Source: Sphingomonas trueperi
GTDB taxonomy: Bacteria; Pseudomonadota; Alphaproteobacteria; Sphingomonadales; Sphingomonadaceae
DNA: 64,000 bases
NCBI RefSeq assembly: GCF_011927635.1
Contig: NZ_JAATJB010000004.1
Span: 1 to 64,000, forward strand
Reading direction: 5' to 3'
The stretch's first letter is position 1. Each line of letters starts with the position of its first letter. Of this stretch, positions 55,571 through 64,000 are shown piece after piece. Position numbers and translations under genes: made by a program. Under the pieces are notes generated by a model. The model saw only the letters and a list, made by a program, of their open reading frames with translations. It did no database searches and was not told the DNA's origin.

Positions 55571-55969
55571 TCAGCGGCCGTTGCGGCAGTCGCCACCGTC
55601 GACCGCGCGGCCGGCCAGCGCGCCGGCGCCCGCACCGATGATCATGCCGGTGCCGCTGCGGCGATAGGAGCTGCCGCGGCCGATCTCGCCGCCCAGCAGG
55701 CCACCGGCGATCGCGCCGAGGATGGTGCCGGCGGTGCCGTCGCTGCAGCGGCGATAGTTGCGGCCGCGATAGGCGTAGCGGGGACGATCGTCGCGATAGT
55801 CGCGGTAGTCACGATAGTCCCGTGCATCGCGGTAGCCGTCGCGATAGTCGCGGTCATAATGGTTGTAGCCGTCGCGATAGCCCCAGTCCTGAGCGGCCGC
55901 CGGGGTCGCGGCGATCGAACCGGTCATCAGCGTGGCAGCCATGGTGGCGCCGACCAGAAACTTCTTCAT
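55571..55969 (-). CDS. Exported glycine-zipper 2TM protein with YRD repeats
   Basis: 132 residues from the ATG at 55969. A signal peptide (MKKFLVGATMAATLMTGSIA, cleavage near AQ about 29) precedes an Asp/Tyr/Arg-rich repeat zone (about 30-65, units such as DYRDGYRDA and DYRD). The C-terminus is a glycine zipper (GTILGAIAGGLLGGEIG and GMIIGAGAGALAGRAVD) that inserts into membranes. Such proteins are common envelope-stress or outer-membrane components of sphingomonads. Function unknown. Confidence 0.85.
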   Translation of the reverse strand: MKKFLVGATMAATLMTGSIAATPAAAQDWGYRDGYNHYDRDYRDGYRDARDYRDYRDYRDDRPRYAYRGRNYRRCSDGTAGTILGAIAGGLLGGEIGRGSSYRRSGTGMIIGAGAGALAGRAVDGGDCRNGR

Positions 55970-56170
55970 CTCGTATCTCCTCGCGGCGGCAGCCTGTGCC
56001 GCCGTCTGAAGCCTGATTCGCACAAACACGCTGTTCGCATCCTGAATGCGCTGGTTAGGTCATGTTCAGCTAATCCATTGGCCCGGAACGGGACGGCCCA
56101 CGCTCCACAGGCGCGCGGAACCATGACACCTGGGAAACGTTCTTTCGGCCTATTGGAGGGAACCTTCCGC

Positions 56171-56389
56171 ATGTACGATTTCGGCATCCGCCGCGCGCTG
56201 ACCGGCTATCGCATGGCCTACCGCCCGCACGAGACCAATCCCTGCCCCGGCTGCGGCCAGTCGCACTGGATGGTCGGTCGGACGACGGCCGAATGCGCCT
56301 TTTGCGGCACTGCGCTGCCGCTCCACCATGGCGCGGTCGGCGGCAGCGCGCTCCACGCCCGCCCCGCCGATCCGCCGCTGGCCGCCTGA
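56171..56389 (+). CDS. Small zinc-ribbon hypothetical protein
   Basis: 72 residues. The CPGCG (25-29) and CAFCG (42-46) pairs form a zinc ribbon; QSHWMVGRTTAE lies between. The protein reads like a conserved small sphingomonad protein. It is followed after three bases by another small gene and then cysS, suggesting co-transcription. No function known. Confidence 0.65.
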   Translation: MYDFGIRRALTGYRMAYRPHETNPCPGCGQSHWMVGRTTAECAFCGTALPLHHGAVGGSALHARPADPPLAA

Positions 56390-56392
56390 GCC

Positions 56393-56683
56393 ATGACCAG
56401 CGTTTCCAACACCTCGCCGATCGAGCGAATCGCCCGCGTCATCGCCGCCGAGATGCTGAGCCCCAATGCCGAGGGCGCGGGCGAGCTCGGCCGGCCGGTG
56501 AGCGAGATCGTCGACACGATCTGGTCGCGCGAGACCGATCGTGCGCTGGCGGTACTGCGCACGCTGCGCGAGCCGACCGCGACGATGATCGAGGCCGGCC
56601 GCGCCGCCGGCGACGATCCCGCGCGGATCTGGAGCGCGATGGTCAACGCCGCAATCGCCGAGGCCTCCGCACCGGCCGACTAA
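56393..56683 (+). CDS. Hypothetical helical protein
   Basis: 96 residues, mostly alpha-helical (PIERIARVIAAEMLSPNAEG; VSEIVDTIWSRETDRALAVL). It resembles small conserved sphingomonad proteins of unknown function. It starts three bases after the zinc-ribbon gene and 41 bases before cysS. No catalytic motif is visible. Confidence 0.65.
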   Translation: MTSVSNTSPIERIARVIAAEMLSPNAEGAGELGRPVSEIVDTIWSRETDRALAVLRTLREPTATMIEAGRAAGDDPARIWSAMVNAAIAEASAPAD

Positions 56684-56724
56684 GCCGGGTTTGTCGCGAG
56701 CATTTTGTTCGCTATGCGCACGCC

Positions 56725-58155
56725 ATGCACGACGCACCGCTGACGCTCTACAATTCGCTTTCCCGTTCGCTCGAGCCGTTCCAGCCGCTCGACCCCGCCA
56801 AGGGCGTGCGCGTCTATTCGTGCGGGCCGACGGTCTACAACTACGCCCATCTCGGCAATCTGCGCGCCTATGTGTTCACCGACACGCTGAGCCGGGTGCT
56901 GCGCTGGAAGGGCTATCCGCTCACCCACATCATCAACATCACCGATGTCGGCCACCTCACCTCGGACGCCGATGCCGGCGACGACAAGATGGAAGCGGCC
57001 GCGCGCGCCCAGGCGATGAGCATCTGGGACATCGCGGCGCACTATACCGCCGCGTTCAAGCAGAACATCGCCGACCTCAACATCACCGAACCCAGCAAAT
57101 GGTCGGTGGCGACCGATCACATCCAGCAGATGATCGCCTTCGCCGAGAAGATCGCGCCCGAGCATTGCTACGAGCTCGACTCAGGCCTGTATTTCGACGT
57201 GACGACCGTGCCCGACTATGGCCGCCTGGCCGGCGCTGCCGATGACGCGGCGGAAAGCCGGATCGATCCCGTCGACGGCAAGCGCCACCCGCAGGACTTC
57301 GCGATCTGGCGCAAGTCGCCGCCGGGCGAGCAGCGCCAGATGGAATGGGATTCCCCCTGGGGCAAGGGCGCGCCGGGCTGGCATCTCGAATGCTCGGTGA
57401 TGAGCATCCAGTATCTCGGCGCGCCGTTCGACATCCACACCGGCGGCATCGACCATCGCGAGATCCACCACCCCAACGAGATCGCGCAGAACCAGGCCTA
57501 TTGCGGCTGCGGCGATACCGGCGCGCATTTCTGGATGCACAACAACTTCCTGGTCGACCGCCAGGGCAAGATGTCCAAGTCCAAGGGCGGGTTCACCACG
57601 CTCCAGTCGCTGATCGACGCGGGCGTGCACCCCCTCGCCTATCGCCTGCTGTGCCTCCAGGCGCAGTATCGCAGCGAGCTGGAATTCTCGGCCGAGAACC
57701 TCGCGGCGGCGCTCACCCGGCTGAAGCGGCTGGTGATGACGGTGACCGCGCTCCGCGCCCGCGCCGAGGGCGAAGGCACCGCGCCGGCGGCGTGGCTGGA
57801 GAAGCTCGACGCCGCGGTGTCGGACGATCTCAACACGCCCAAGGCGCTGCCGGTGCTCGACGAGATGCTGGCCGACAAGCGGACGTCGCCGGCGGACCGG
57901 CTGGCCGCGCTCGCCGAGTTCGACAAGGTGCTGGGCCTGCGGCTCGCCGAGCTGACCCGCGAGGAACTGCGCGTGCAGCCGAAGGGCGCGACGATCACGC
58001 CCGAAGCGATCAGCGACCTGCTGGTCGAGCGCAAGGAAGCGCGGGTGGTGAAGGACTTCCAGCGCTCCGACCGGATCCGCGACGATCTGGTCGCGGCGGG
58101 GATCGAGGTGATGGACGGCGATCCGCTCGGCTGGGACTGGAAGCCGGCGCTATAA
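56725..58155 (+). CDS. cysS: Cysteine--tRNA ligase
   Basis: 476 residues from the ATG at 56725. The class I HIGH motif appears as YNYAHLGNLRAYV, preceded by the zinc Cys in YSCGPTVYN; other zinc ligands are in ECSVMS and GGIDHREIHHPNE. KMSKSKGGFTT is the second signature. The C-terminal helical anticodon domain is complete. It charges tRNA-Cys in the cytoplasm. Confidence 0.98.
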   Translation: MHDAPLTLYNSLSRSLEPFQPLDPAKGVRVYSCGPTVYNYAHLGNLRAYVFTDTLSRVLRWKGYPLTHIINITDVGHLTSDADAGDDKMEAAARAQAMSIWDIAAHYTAAFKQNIADLNITEPSKWSVATDHIQQMIAFAEKIAPEHCYELDSGLYFDVTTVPDYGRLAGAADDAAESRIDPVDGKRHPQDFAIWRKSPPGEQRQMEWDSPWGKGAPGWHLECSVMSIQYLGAPFDIHTGGIDHREIHHPNEIAQNQAYCGCGDTGAHFWMHNNFLVDRQGKMSKSKGGFTTLQSLIDAGVHPLAYRLLCLQAQYRSELEFSAENLAAALTRLKRLVMTVTALRARAEGEGTAPAAWLEKLDAAVSDDLNTPKALPVLDEMLADKRTSPADRLAALAEFDKVLGLRLAELTREELRVQPKGATITPEAISDLLVERKEARVVKDFQRSDRIRDDLVAAGIEVMDGDPLGWDWKPAL

Positions 58156-58245
58156 CGAAAAGCTCCTCTCCGGCACGGGGAGGAATTTGCTTGCCTTCCC
58201 GCCTTTACCTCCCCCACAAAACGCGACGAATTTTCGGGGGAAGCA

Positions 58246-58677
58246 ATGCGCGGGCAAGTGTTGGGGGTGGATCGGTCCAGCGGCGAAGGCCAGATTTCCG
58301 GGGAAGACGGCAGCCGCTATGTCTTCACCCAGGAAGACTGGAGCGACAGCCGCCACCCCGCGGTCGGCGCCAAGGTCGATTTCGACGTCGACGGCAAGCG
58401 CGCCCGCCGCATCTTCCGCCTGCTCGAGGGTGGCGACGTACCGGCGCCGGTTGGCGAGCCGCGGAGCAAGATCGTCGCCGCGGTACTCGCGCTGTTCCTG
58501 GGCACGCTCGGCATTCACCGTTTCTATCTCGGCCGTACCGGATCGGGCGTCGTGATGCTGCTGCTTACCTGCACCATCGTCGGCGCGTTGGTCACCGGCG
58601 TCTGGGCGTTCGTCGATGCGATCCGCTATCTGCTGATGAGCGATACCGAGTTCGCCCAGCGCTATCCGCGCCGCTGA
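58246..58677 (+). CDS. TM2 domain protein
   Basis: 143 residues. The N-terminal 60 residues are a small beta-rich domain, perhaps OB-like (MRGQVLGVDRSSGEGQISGE, then YVFTQEDW, reminiscent of cold-shock-type barrels). Residues about 75-135 are a TM2 module: two hydrophobic helices around LGTLGIHRFYLGRTGSG and VWAFVDAIRYLLM. The function of TM2 proteins in bacteria is not established. Convergent with bioA, with no base between the stop codons. Confidence 0.82.
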   Translation: MRGQVLGVDRSSGEGQISGEDGSRYVFTQEDWSDSRHPAVGAKVDFDVDGKRARRIFRLLEGGDVPAPVGEPRSKIVAAVLALFLGTLGIHRFYLGRTGSGVVMLLLTCTIVGALVTGVWAFVDAIRYLLMSDTEFAQRYPRR

Positions 58678-59919
58678 TCAGGCCGCGAGGAAGTCGGGCA
58701 CCAGCCCCCAGACCTGGTCGAGCTGTGCGCGCGTGATGCTGTAGGGCGGCATCACGTACACGGTGTTGCCGAGCGGCCGGAGCAGCACGCCACGGTCGCG
58801 CGCGAAGGCCATCAGCCGCGGCGCAATCGCCGAGAGATAGGTATTTTCCGGTTGTTCGATCTCCAGCGCCGCGATCGTGCCCATGCGGCGATGGCCGATC
58901 AGGCCGGGCACGCCGGCGAGCCGGTCGAGCGCCGCCTGCTGCCATTCGCCCAGCCGGGCGATCCGCGCCAGCACCGGCTCGTCGCGCCAGATGGCGAGGT
59001 TCGCCACGGCGGCGGCGCAGGCGATCGGGTTGGCGGTATAGCTGGAGGAATGGAAGAACATCCGCGCGCGATCCTCGGACACATGCGCCTGGAAGATCGG
59101 TGCCGTCGCCAGCGTCGCCGCCAGCGGGATCGCGCCGCCGGTGATGCCCTTCGAGAGACAGAGGATGTCGGGCACCACGCCCGCCTGTTCGCACGCCGTC
59201 AGCGTGCCGGTGCGGCCCCAGCCGGTCATCACTTCGTCGGCGATGAAGAGGACGTCGTGACGCGTGCAGATGGCGCGCATCTCGGCGAGCAGCGCGGGGG
59301 TGTAGAAGAGCATCCCCCCTGCCCCCAGCACCAGCGGCTCGACGATGAAGGCGGCGGCACCCGCGCGGCATTCGGCCTCCAGCGCGTCGAGCGTCGCCTG
59401 TTCGGCACCGGCGCTCGGGAATGGAATGGTGCCGACATCGAACAGCAGCGGCTGATAGGGCCGGTTGAACACGCCGCGCGCGCCGACCGACATGCCGCCG
59501 ATCGTGTCGCCGTGATAGCTGTGCTCGAGCACCAGGATGCGGCTGCGGTCCTCGCCGCGATTGTGCCAATAGCCGAGCGCCATCTTGAGCGCGACTTCGA
59601 CCGCGGTGGAGCCGCTGTCGCTGAAGAACACATGTTCGAGCGCGCGCGGCAGGATGCCCCGCAGCCCGGCGGCGAGCGTCTCGGCGGGCTCGTGGGTCCA
59701 GCCGGCGAAGATGATCTGGTCGAGCTTGCCCGCCTGTTCGGCGATCGCCGCCATGATGCGCGGGTTGCAATGGCCGTGGGTCGTCACCCACCAGGACGAG
59801 ATCGCGTCGATGAAGCTGCGACCGTCGGCGGTGTGGATCACCGCGTCGCGCGCGTGGCTTACCATCGGGATCGGCTCGCCCAGCCCATGCTGGGTGAAGG
59901 GGTGCCAGACCGACGACAT
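58678..59919 (-). CDS. bioA: Adenosylmethionine--8-amino-7-oxononanoate aminotransferase
   Basis: 413 residues, class III PLP aminotransferase. Substrate-type motifs SSVWHPFTQHG (residues 2-12) and DAISSWWVTTHGH are those of BioA; SGSTAVEVALKMA binds PLP phosphate, IADEVMTGWGRTG contains the PLP Asp and CLSKGITGG the Schiff-base Lys. It makes 7,8-diaminopelargonate from KAPA. It is the last gene of bioF-bioD-bioA and overlaps bioD by one base. Confidence 0.96.
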   Translation of the reverse strand: MSSVWHPFTQHGLGEPIPMVSHARDAVIHTADGRSFIDAISSWWVTTHGHCNPRIMAAIAEQAGKLDQIIFAGWTHEPAETLAAGLRGILPRALEHVFFSDSGSTAVEVALKMALGYWHNRGEDRSRILVLEHSYHGDTIGGMSVGARGVFNRPYQPLLFDVGTIPFPSAGAEQATLDALEAECRAGAAAFIVEPLVLGAGGMLFYTPALLAEMRAICTRHDVLFIADEVMTGWGRTGTLTACEQAGVVPDILCLSKGITGGAIPLAATLATAPIFQAHVSEDRARMFFHSSSYTANPIACAAAVANLAIWRDEPVLARIARLGEWQQAALDRLAGVPGLIGHRRMGTIAALEIEQPENTYLSAIAPRLMAFARDRGVLLRPLGNTVYVMPPYSITRAQLDQVWGLVPDFLAA

Positions 59920-60545
59920 CAGGCGAAGTCCGCCAGGTCGAACGCGTCGGCAAAGGCCTGGGCGAGTGCGGCCGACGTGAGCTCGGGCAGCATCGGCAGG
60001 CGGCCGAGCCGCTTTACCTTGCCGATCGCGGCGATGGTCGCCTCGCTGTCCTCGACCGGATCGCCAACGAACGCGATGCCATGGATCGCCACGCCCCGCG
60101 CGCGCAGCGCCTCGATCGAGAGCAGGCTGTGGTTGATCGTGCCCAGCGCGGTGCGCGCGACGAGCACCACCGGCTTGCCCCAGCGGGCGAAGACATCGGC
60201 ATAGAGGATATCGCGCGTCACCGGCACCAGCGCGCCGCCTGCGCCTTCCACCACCAGCGGACCGTCAACCTGCGGCAGGGCGAGGCGATCGAGGTCGATC
60301 GTCACGCCGTCGATCTCGGCGGCCAGATGCGGCGAGCAGGGCGTGACCAGGCGGTAGGCTTCCGGGAGGATGTGCCCGATCGGCAGGCCCGAGAGCGCTG
60401 CCGTACGTTCGCTGTCGCTGCCGTCGTCGAGCCCGGCCTGAACGGGTTTCCAGTAGCGCGCGCCCAGTGCACCGGCGAGCGCGGCGGCGAACACGGTCTT
60501 GCCGATGCCGGTATCGGTACCGGTGACGATGAAGGTCTGAGTCAT
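59919..60545 (-). CDS. bioD: ATP-dependent dethiobiotin synthetase
   Basis: 208 residues. The P-loop [16 protein letters not shown] is at 7-22; [10 protein letters not shown] binds substrate and [14 protein letters not shown] is the glycine-rich motif. It closes the ureido ring of dethiobiotin. The start overlaps the bioF stop by four bases (ATGA), so the biotin genes are translationally coupled. Confidence 0.96.
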   Translation of the reverse strand: MTQTFIVTGTDTGIGKTVFAAALAGALGARYWKPVQAGLDDGSDSERTAALSGLPIGHILPEAYRLVTPCSPHLAAEIDGVTIDLDRLALPQVDGPLVVEGAGGALVPVTRDILYADVFARWGKPVVLVARTALGTINHSLLSIEALRARGVAIHGIAFVGDPVEDSEATIAAIGKVKRLGRLPMLPELTSAALAQAFADAFDLADFA

Positions 60546-61684
60546 GCTGCGATAGGCTCGGCTGCGGGGAGAAGCGTCGCCAGCCGCTCCGCGAGCGCGG
60601 CGATCTGGCCGGGCGACACATTGTTGGTGATCGAGATGCGCAGGCGCGCGGTGCCCGCGGGAACGGTCGGCGGGCGGATGCCGCGGACGTCAAAGCCGCT
60701 TTCCTGGAGCGTACCGGCGACCGCCATGGTCCGCACGTCGTCGCCGAGGATCAGCGGCAGGATCTGGGTGTCGCCCACTGGCACACCGAGCGGCGCGAGC
60801 GCAGTGCGGGCGGTAGCGATCCGCTCGGCCAGCTCGGATCGGAGATCGTGCCCTTCCGCGACGATCTTCACTGCCGCGCGCACGGCGGCTGCCATCAGCG
60901 GCGACGGCGCGGTCGAGAAGATGAAGGCCCGACCACGGTTGACGAGGAAGTCGCGGACGATCGCCGGGCCGGTGACCAGCGCCCCCTCGCAGCCCAGCGC
61001 CTTGCCGCAAGTGTGCAGCGTGATCAGGTTGGCGGTCGGCAGGCCATAAGCCAGCCCCTGCCCCTGCGGGCCGTAGACGCCAGTCGCGTGCGCCTCGTCG
61101 ACGAGCAGAATGGCACCCTCTGCCTCGGCCAGCGCGGACAGCGCGGCGATCGGCGCGACATCGCCGTCCATGCTGTACAAGCTCTCGACCGCGATCCAAA
61201 CGCGCCCTGCCCCGCCCTCGCGCCGCCAGCCGGCGATCGCCTCGGCGAAGGCAGCGACGTCGTTATGCGCCGCCTGTCGGGTCTCTGCGCGCCCAAGTCG
61301 CATGCCCTCATGCGCGCTGGCGTGGATAAGTGTGTCGAACAACACGAGGTCGCCGCGCTGGGGCAAGGTGGCGAGCAGCGCCGCGTTGGCCGCATAGCCG
61401 CTGGAGAAATACAGCGCCGACTCGCGCCCGAAGAACGCCGCCGCCTCGGCCTCCAGCGCTTCATGCTCGGCATGGTTGCCGCGCAGCAGCCGCGAGCCGC
61501 CCGAGCCGACCGGCACGCCTCGTGCCAGCGCCGCCGCCACTGCGTCGCGCAGCGCCGGCGAATCGGAAAGGCCGAGATAATCGTTGGACGCGAAGTCCGC
61601 GCCCTCGCGGTCGATCAGCCTGCGCCCGCGCCCGCGCGCAGCGAGATCGGCAAGGTCGCGCGCCTGTGCTTCAAATGCGTGCAT
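60542..61684 (-). CDS. bioF: 8-amino-7-oxononanoate synthase
   Basis: 380 residues from the ATG at 61684; a TTG 12 codons upstream is possible. PLP alpha-oxoamine synthase motifs: [35 protein letters not shown] and the PLP-Lys region [18 protein letters not shown] (Lys in CGKALG). It condenses pimeloyl-ACP/CoA with alanine to begin biotin ring assembly. First gene of the biotin operon; divergent from the HTH-DAHP synthase gene with two palindromes in between. bioB and bioC are not in the window. Confidence 0.95.
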   Translation of the reverse strand: MHAFEAQARDLADLAARGRGRRLIDREGADFASNDYLGLSDSPALRDAVAAALARGVPVGSGGSRLLRGNHAEHEALEAEAAAFFGRESALYFSSGYAANAALLATLPQRGDLVLFDTLIHASAHEGMRLGRAETRQAAHNDVAAFAEAIAGWRREGGAGRVWIAVESLYSMDGDVAPIAALSALAEAEGAILLVDEAHATGVYGPQGQGLAYGLPTANLITLHTCGKALGCEGALVTGPAIVRDFLVNRGRAFIFSTAPSPLMAAAVRAAVKIVAEGHDLRSELAERIATARTALAPLGVPVGDTQILPLILGDDVRTMAVAGTLQESGFDVRGIRPPTVPAGTARLRISITNNVSPGQIAALAERLATLLPAAEPIAA

Positions 61685-61735
61685 TGCGGCGCGGCTACAC
61701 CCGGCGGCGCTCGCGTGCAATCGATCCGCCCATCT

Positions 61736-61752
61736 TTACCCCGCTGGGGTAA
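61736..61752. promoter_or_regulatory. Palindromic operator candidate 1 (TTACCC-N5-GGGTAA)
   Basis: TTACCCCGCTGGGGTAA is a perfect 7-3-7 inverted repeat, 52 bases upstream of bioF and 45 before the HTH-DAHP synthase start. It shares the TTACCC-N5-GGGTAA frame with the second site 35 bases to the right. Confidence 0.7.
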
Positions 61753-61770
61753 GAAAACGCTTGCCTCCAT

Positions 61771-61787
61771 TTACCCCAGCCGGGTAA
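61771..61787. promoter_or_regulatory. Palindromic operator candidate 2 (TTACCC-N5-GGGTAA)
   Basis: TTACCCCAGCCGGGTAA, a 6-5-6 inverted repeat matching site 1. It ends nine bases before the ATG of the HTH-DAHP synthase and touches its ribosome binding site (AAGGGG, 61786-61791), so a bound protein would block initiation of transcription or translation. Confidence 0.7.
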
Positions 61788-61796
61788 GGGGCCGAC

Positions 61797-63386
61797 ATGA
61801 CGACGTTAGCCGGTTCCAAGATCCGCCAGTTTCGCGAGGAACGCTCCCTCACCCGCGCCGCCTTCGGTGCCTGGTTCGATACGCCGGGCTCCACCGTGCA
61901 AGGGTGGGAGACCGACGGCAAACGCGCCAACACCAAGGTGATGAACCAGATCGCGGCGATGGGAATCGCCGAGCATGCGGACTGGCACGTCGCCGTCCGC
62001 GACGTGGAGAGTGCAATGGCAAGCTGGACCCCCGATAGCTGGACGCGCGCCGAAGCGCGCCAGATGCCGCAATATCCGGACAAGGGCGCGCTCGACGCCG
62101 CCACCCGGCAGCTGAGCAGCTATCCGCCTTTGGTCTTCGCCGGCGAGGCGCGCGAACTTACCGCCGAGCTGGGCAAGGTCGCGCGCGGCGAGGCGTTCCT
62201 GCTCCAGGGCGGCGACTGCGCCGAGAGCTTCGCCGAGTTCCACCCGAACAACATCCGCGACACCTTCCGGGTGATCCTGCAGATGGCGGTGGTGCTCACC
62301 TTCGCCTCCAAGCTGCCGACGGTGAAGCTCGGCCGCATGGCGGGCCAGTTCGCCAAGCCGCGCTCGGCCGATACCGAGGTGATCGACGGCGTCGAGCTGC
62401 CCAGCTACCGCGGCGACAATGTCAACGACATCGCCTTCACGCCCGAGGCGCGGATTCCCGATCCGCAGCGGATGGTGCAGGGCTACAGCCAGTCTGCGGC
62501 GACGCTCAACCTGCTGCGCGCCTTTGCAAATGGCGGCTATGCCAATTTGCACCAGGTGCACAAGTGGACGCTCGACTTCATGGGCAAGAGCCCCTGGTCG
62601 GCCAAGTTCGCCGATGTCGCCGACCGGATCGGCGAGGCGCTCGACTTCATGGAAGCGTGCGGGATCAACCCCGATACCGTGCCGCAGCTCAAGGGCACCG
62701 ATTTCTACACCAGCCACGAGGCGCTGCTGCTCCCCTATGAGCAGGCGCTGACCCGGCAGGACAGCCTCACCGGCGACTGGTACGATACCTCGGCACACTT
62801 CCTGTGGATCGGCGACCGCACCCGCTTCGAGGGCTCGGCGCATGTCGAGTTCCTGCGCGGCATCGGCAACCCGATCGGGATGAAGTGCGGGCCGAGCCTG
62901 GAGCCGGACGCGCTGCTGCGGCTGCTCGACACGCTCAACCCCGGCCGGGTGCCGGGGCGGATGACGCTGATCACCCGCTACGGCCATGACAAGATCGAGG
63001 CGGGGCTGCCCAAGCTGGTCCGCGCGGTGAAGCGCGAGGGCCATCCGGTGGTGTGGAGCTGCGACCCGATGCACGGCAACGTGGTCAAGGCGGCGAACGG
63101 CTACAAGACGCGGCCGTTCGACCGGATCCTCGCCGAGGTGCGCGGCTTCTTCGCCGTCCACCGCGCCGAGGGCACCTTCGCCGGCGGCATTCATGCCGAG
63201 ATGACCGGGCAGAATGTAACGGAATGCACCGGCGGCGCGATCGCGATCACCGAACAGGGCCTGGCCGATCGCTACCACACGCATTGCGACCCGCGCCTCA
63301 ACGCGGGTCAGAGCCTGGAACTGGCGTTCCTGCTCGCCGAGATGCTCAACGACGAAATGGCCGAGCGCCGCAAGGCCGCGGCCTGA
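61797..63386 (+). CDS. Class II DAHP synthase with an N-terminal XRE-like HTH domain
   Basis: 529 residues in one frame from the ATG at 61797. Residues 8-65 form an XRE-type helix-turn-helix ([20 protein letters not shown], then [15 protein letters not shown]). From Met74 (62016) the sequence is a complete class II 3-deoxy-7-phosphoheptulonate synthase: [34 protein letters not shown] (metal Cys), [50 protein letters not shown]. It condenses PEP and erythrose-4-phosphate, the first shikimate step. Met74 has its own GGAGAG four bases upstream, so a bare enzyme could also be made. The HTH could bind the two palindromes just upstream. The enzyme call is very sure; the regulatory role is inference. 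Confidence 0.9.
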   Translation: MTTLAGSKIRQFREERSLTRAAFGAWFDTPGSTVQGWETDGKRANTKVMNQIAAMGIAEHADWHVAVRDVESAMASWTPDSWTRAEARQMPQYPDKGALDAATRQLSSYPPLVFAGEARELTAELGKVARGEAFLLQGGDCAESFAEFHPNNIRDTFRVILQMAVVLTFASKLPTVKLGRMAGQFAKPRSADTEVIDGVELPSYRGDNVNDIAFTPEARIPDPQRMVQGYSQSAATLNLLRAFANGGYANLHQVHKWTLDFMGKSPWSAKFADVADRIGEALDFMEACGINPDTVPQLKGTDFYTSHEALLLPYEQALTRQDSLTGDWYDTSAHFLWIGDRTRFEGSAHVEFLRGIGNPIGMKCGPSLEPDALLRLLDTLNPGRVPGRMTLITRYGHDKIEAGLPKLVRAVKREGHPVVWSCDPMHGNVVKAANGYKTRPFDRILAEVRGFFAVHRAEGTFAGGIHAEMTGQNVTECTGGAIAITEQGLADRYHTHCDPRLNAGQSLELAFLLAEMLNDEMAERRKAAA

Positions 63387-63404
63387 CGTCCGGCGGCGCG
63401 TTGC

Positions 63405-63920
63405 TCAGCGGAGCAGCGCGCCCGCCAGCGCCCACAGGCCATAGCCGATCGCGAAGACCAGCATCCAGGCGAGCACCGCGCTGCCGACGATGATCGCCAG
63501 CCGGGTGCGGACCGAGAATTTCACTTCCCTGGCAGATGCGTTCCACCCCTCGACCACCGGCGGGGTGGGCTGGGGCGTCGGCAGCGGCGTCTTGGGGAAG
63601 GCGATCGGGGTGGCAGCAGGACCGGACACGGCGGTGCGGAGGTCCGCATCGCTGAGCGGGGTCACGAACTCGCAGCCATAAATGCCGGCGGTGCCCCATA
63701 CGACCGATGCTTCGCGCGTGCCGATGCCGGCGATGCCGAGCGCGATCGCGTCACCCACCTTGAGCTCGGCGCCCGCGACGACGCGGAAGCCGCCGTTGGA
63801 CAGATCTTCGATCGTCACGTCGACCGGCGCCCAGTCCGAGTCGCGGAGCGTCGCTTCGAGCTCGACACTGTGCCGCTCGGCCCAGCGTCCGTCCTGATAC
63901 AGTCGTGCCGCGATACCCAT
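63405..63920 (-). CDS. PilZ domain protein with C-terminal membrane helix
   Basis: 171 residues. The N-terminal PilZ-like barrel (about 10-100) has RHSVELEATLRD, which stands in for the RxxxR half of the c-di-GMP motif, and IEDLSNGGFRV, the DxSxxG half. A proline-rich linker (about 105-125) leads to one transmembrane helix (about 140-162, LAIIVGSAVLAWMLVFAIGY). It may sense c-di-GMP at the membrane. The first half of the motif is weakened (only one Arg at the usual spacing), so binding is uncertain. Convergent with the DAHP synthase gene. Confidence 0.8.
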   Translation of the reverse strand: MGIAARLYQDGRWAERHSVELEATLRDSDWAPVDVTIEDLSNGGFRVVAGAELKVGDAIALGIAGIGTREASVVWGTAGIYGCEFVTPLSDADLRTAVSGPAATPIAFPKTPLPTPQPTPPVVEGWNASAREVKFSVRTRLAIIVGSAVLAWMLVFAIGYGLWALAGALLR

Positions 63921-64000
63921 AAGCGCTCCACTGGCGTGCGTTGGGCTCCGCTTTGCACGCGCAGGCGTTGCGAGGCGGTAAACGCCGCGGAAATTATCTT

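Noticed and set aside
61736..61787. The two palindromes as transcription terminators or an RNA switch
   Set aside because: Neither is followed by a T tract on either strand, stems are short, and their repeated frame and spacing fit protein operators better.

Overview
The window is GC-rich chromosomal DNA of an alphaproteobacterium, most likely a sphingomonad (Sphingomonas or a close relative). The basis is the gene set and order (MBL-tatD-metG-holB-dacC, pcm-tolC-popZ), a PEPxxWA-type sorting tail, an alphaproteobacterial GTTC-N7-GTTC LexA box in front of recA, and protein sequences that read like sphingomonad orthologues. All homology statements come from reading the sequence and recalling families; no search was run.

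Layout. 1-8.7 kb: a minus-strand housekeeping block (retropepsin-like protein, MBL hydrolase, tatD, metG, holB, dacC, an RlpA/SPOR protein, mltB and a sorted surface protein). holB directly follows dacC, and the tmk gene usually found between them is absent. 8.9-30.3 kb: an accessory tract starting at tRNA-Ser(UGA). It has a P4-type integrase broken by one in-frame TGA, a replication-protein::tape-measure chimera, P2-like tail genes U and D, a large unknown gene, a complete chemosensory operon (MCP, triple CheW, CheB, CheR, CheA, STAS-like protein, CheY, CheC, hybrid kinase), then phage control genes (CI-like, Cro-like, CII-like, Ogr-like, AlpA-like). Just before host-type genes resume lies a 22-nt sequence matching 18 positions of the tRNA-Ser 3' end. 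The whole 21 kb may therefore be one decayed integrated element that carries the chemosensory genes, but this is inferred. 30.3-64 kb: core and metabolic genes (ABC exporter with an M1-peptidase-fused permease, icd, CPA2 antiporter, alaS, M24 peptidase, dicarboxylate-type symporter, GST, large catalase, recA, MOSC protein, S9 peptidase, popZ, tolC, pcm, tRNA-Cys, cysS, bioF-bioD-bioA, class II DAHP synthase, PilZ protein).

Strongest lead. The class II DAHP synthase (first enzyme of aromatic biosynthesis) carries an N-terminal XRE-like helix-turn-helix domain of about 70 residues in the same frame. Two copies of a 17-bp palindrome, TTACCC-N5-GGGTAA, lie in the bioF/DAHP-synthase divergent promoter, the second touching the ribosome binding site. 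This looks like an enzyme that could also control its own operon, and it has a possible internal start that would release the bare enzyme.

Decay. Five genes of the accessory tract carry point lesions (one nonsense, three clear and one possible single-base frameshift), while the surrounding housekeeping genes are intact.
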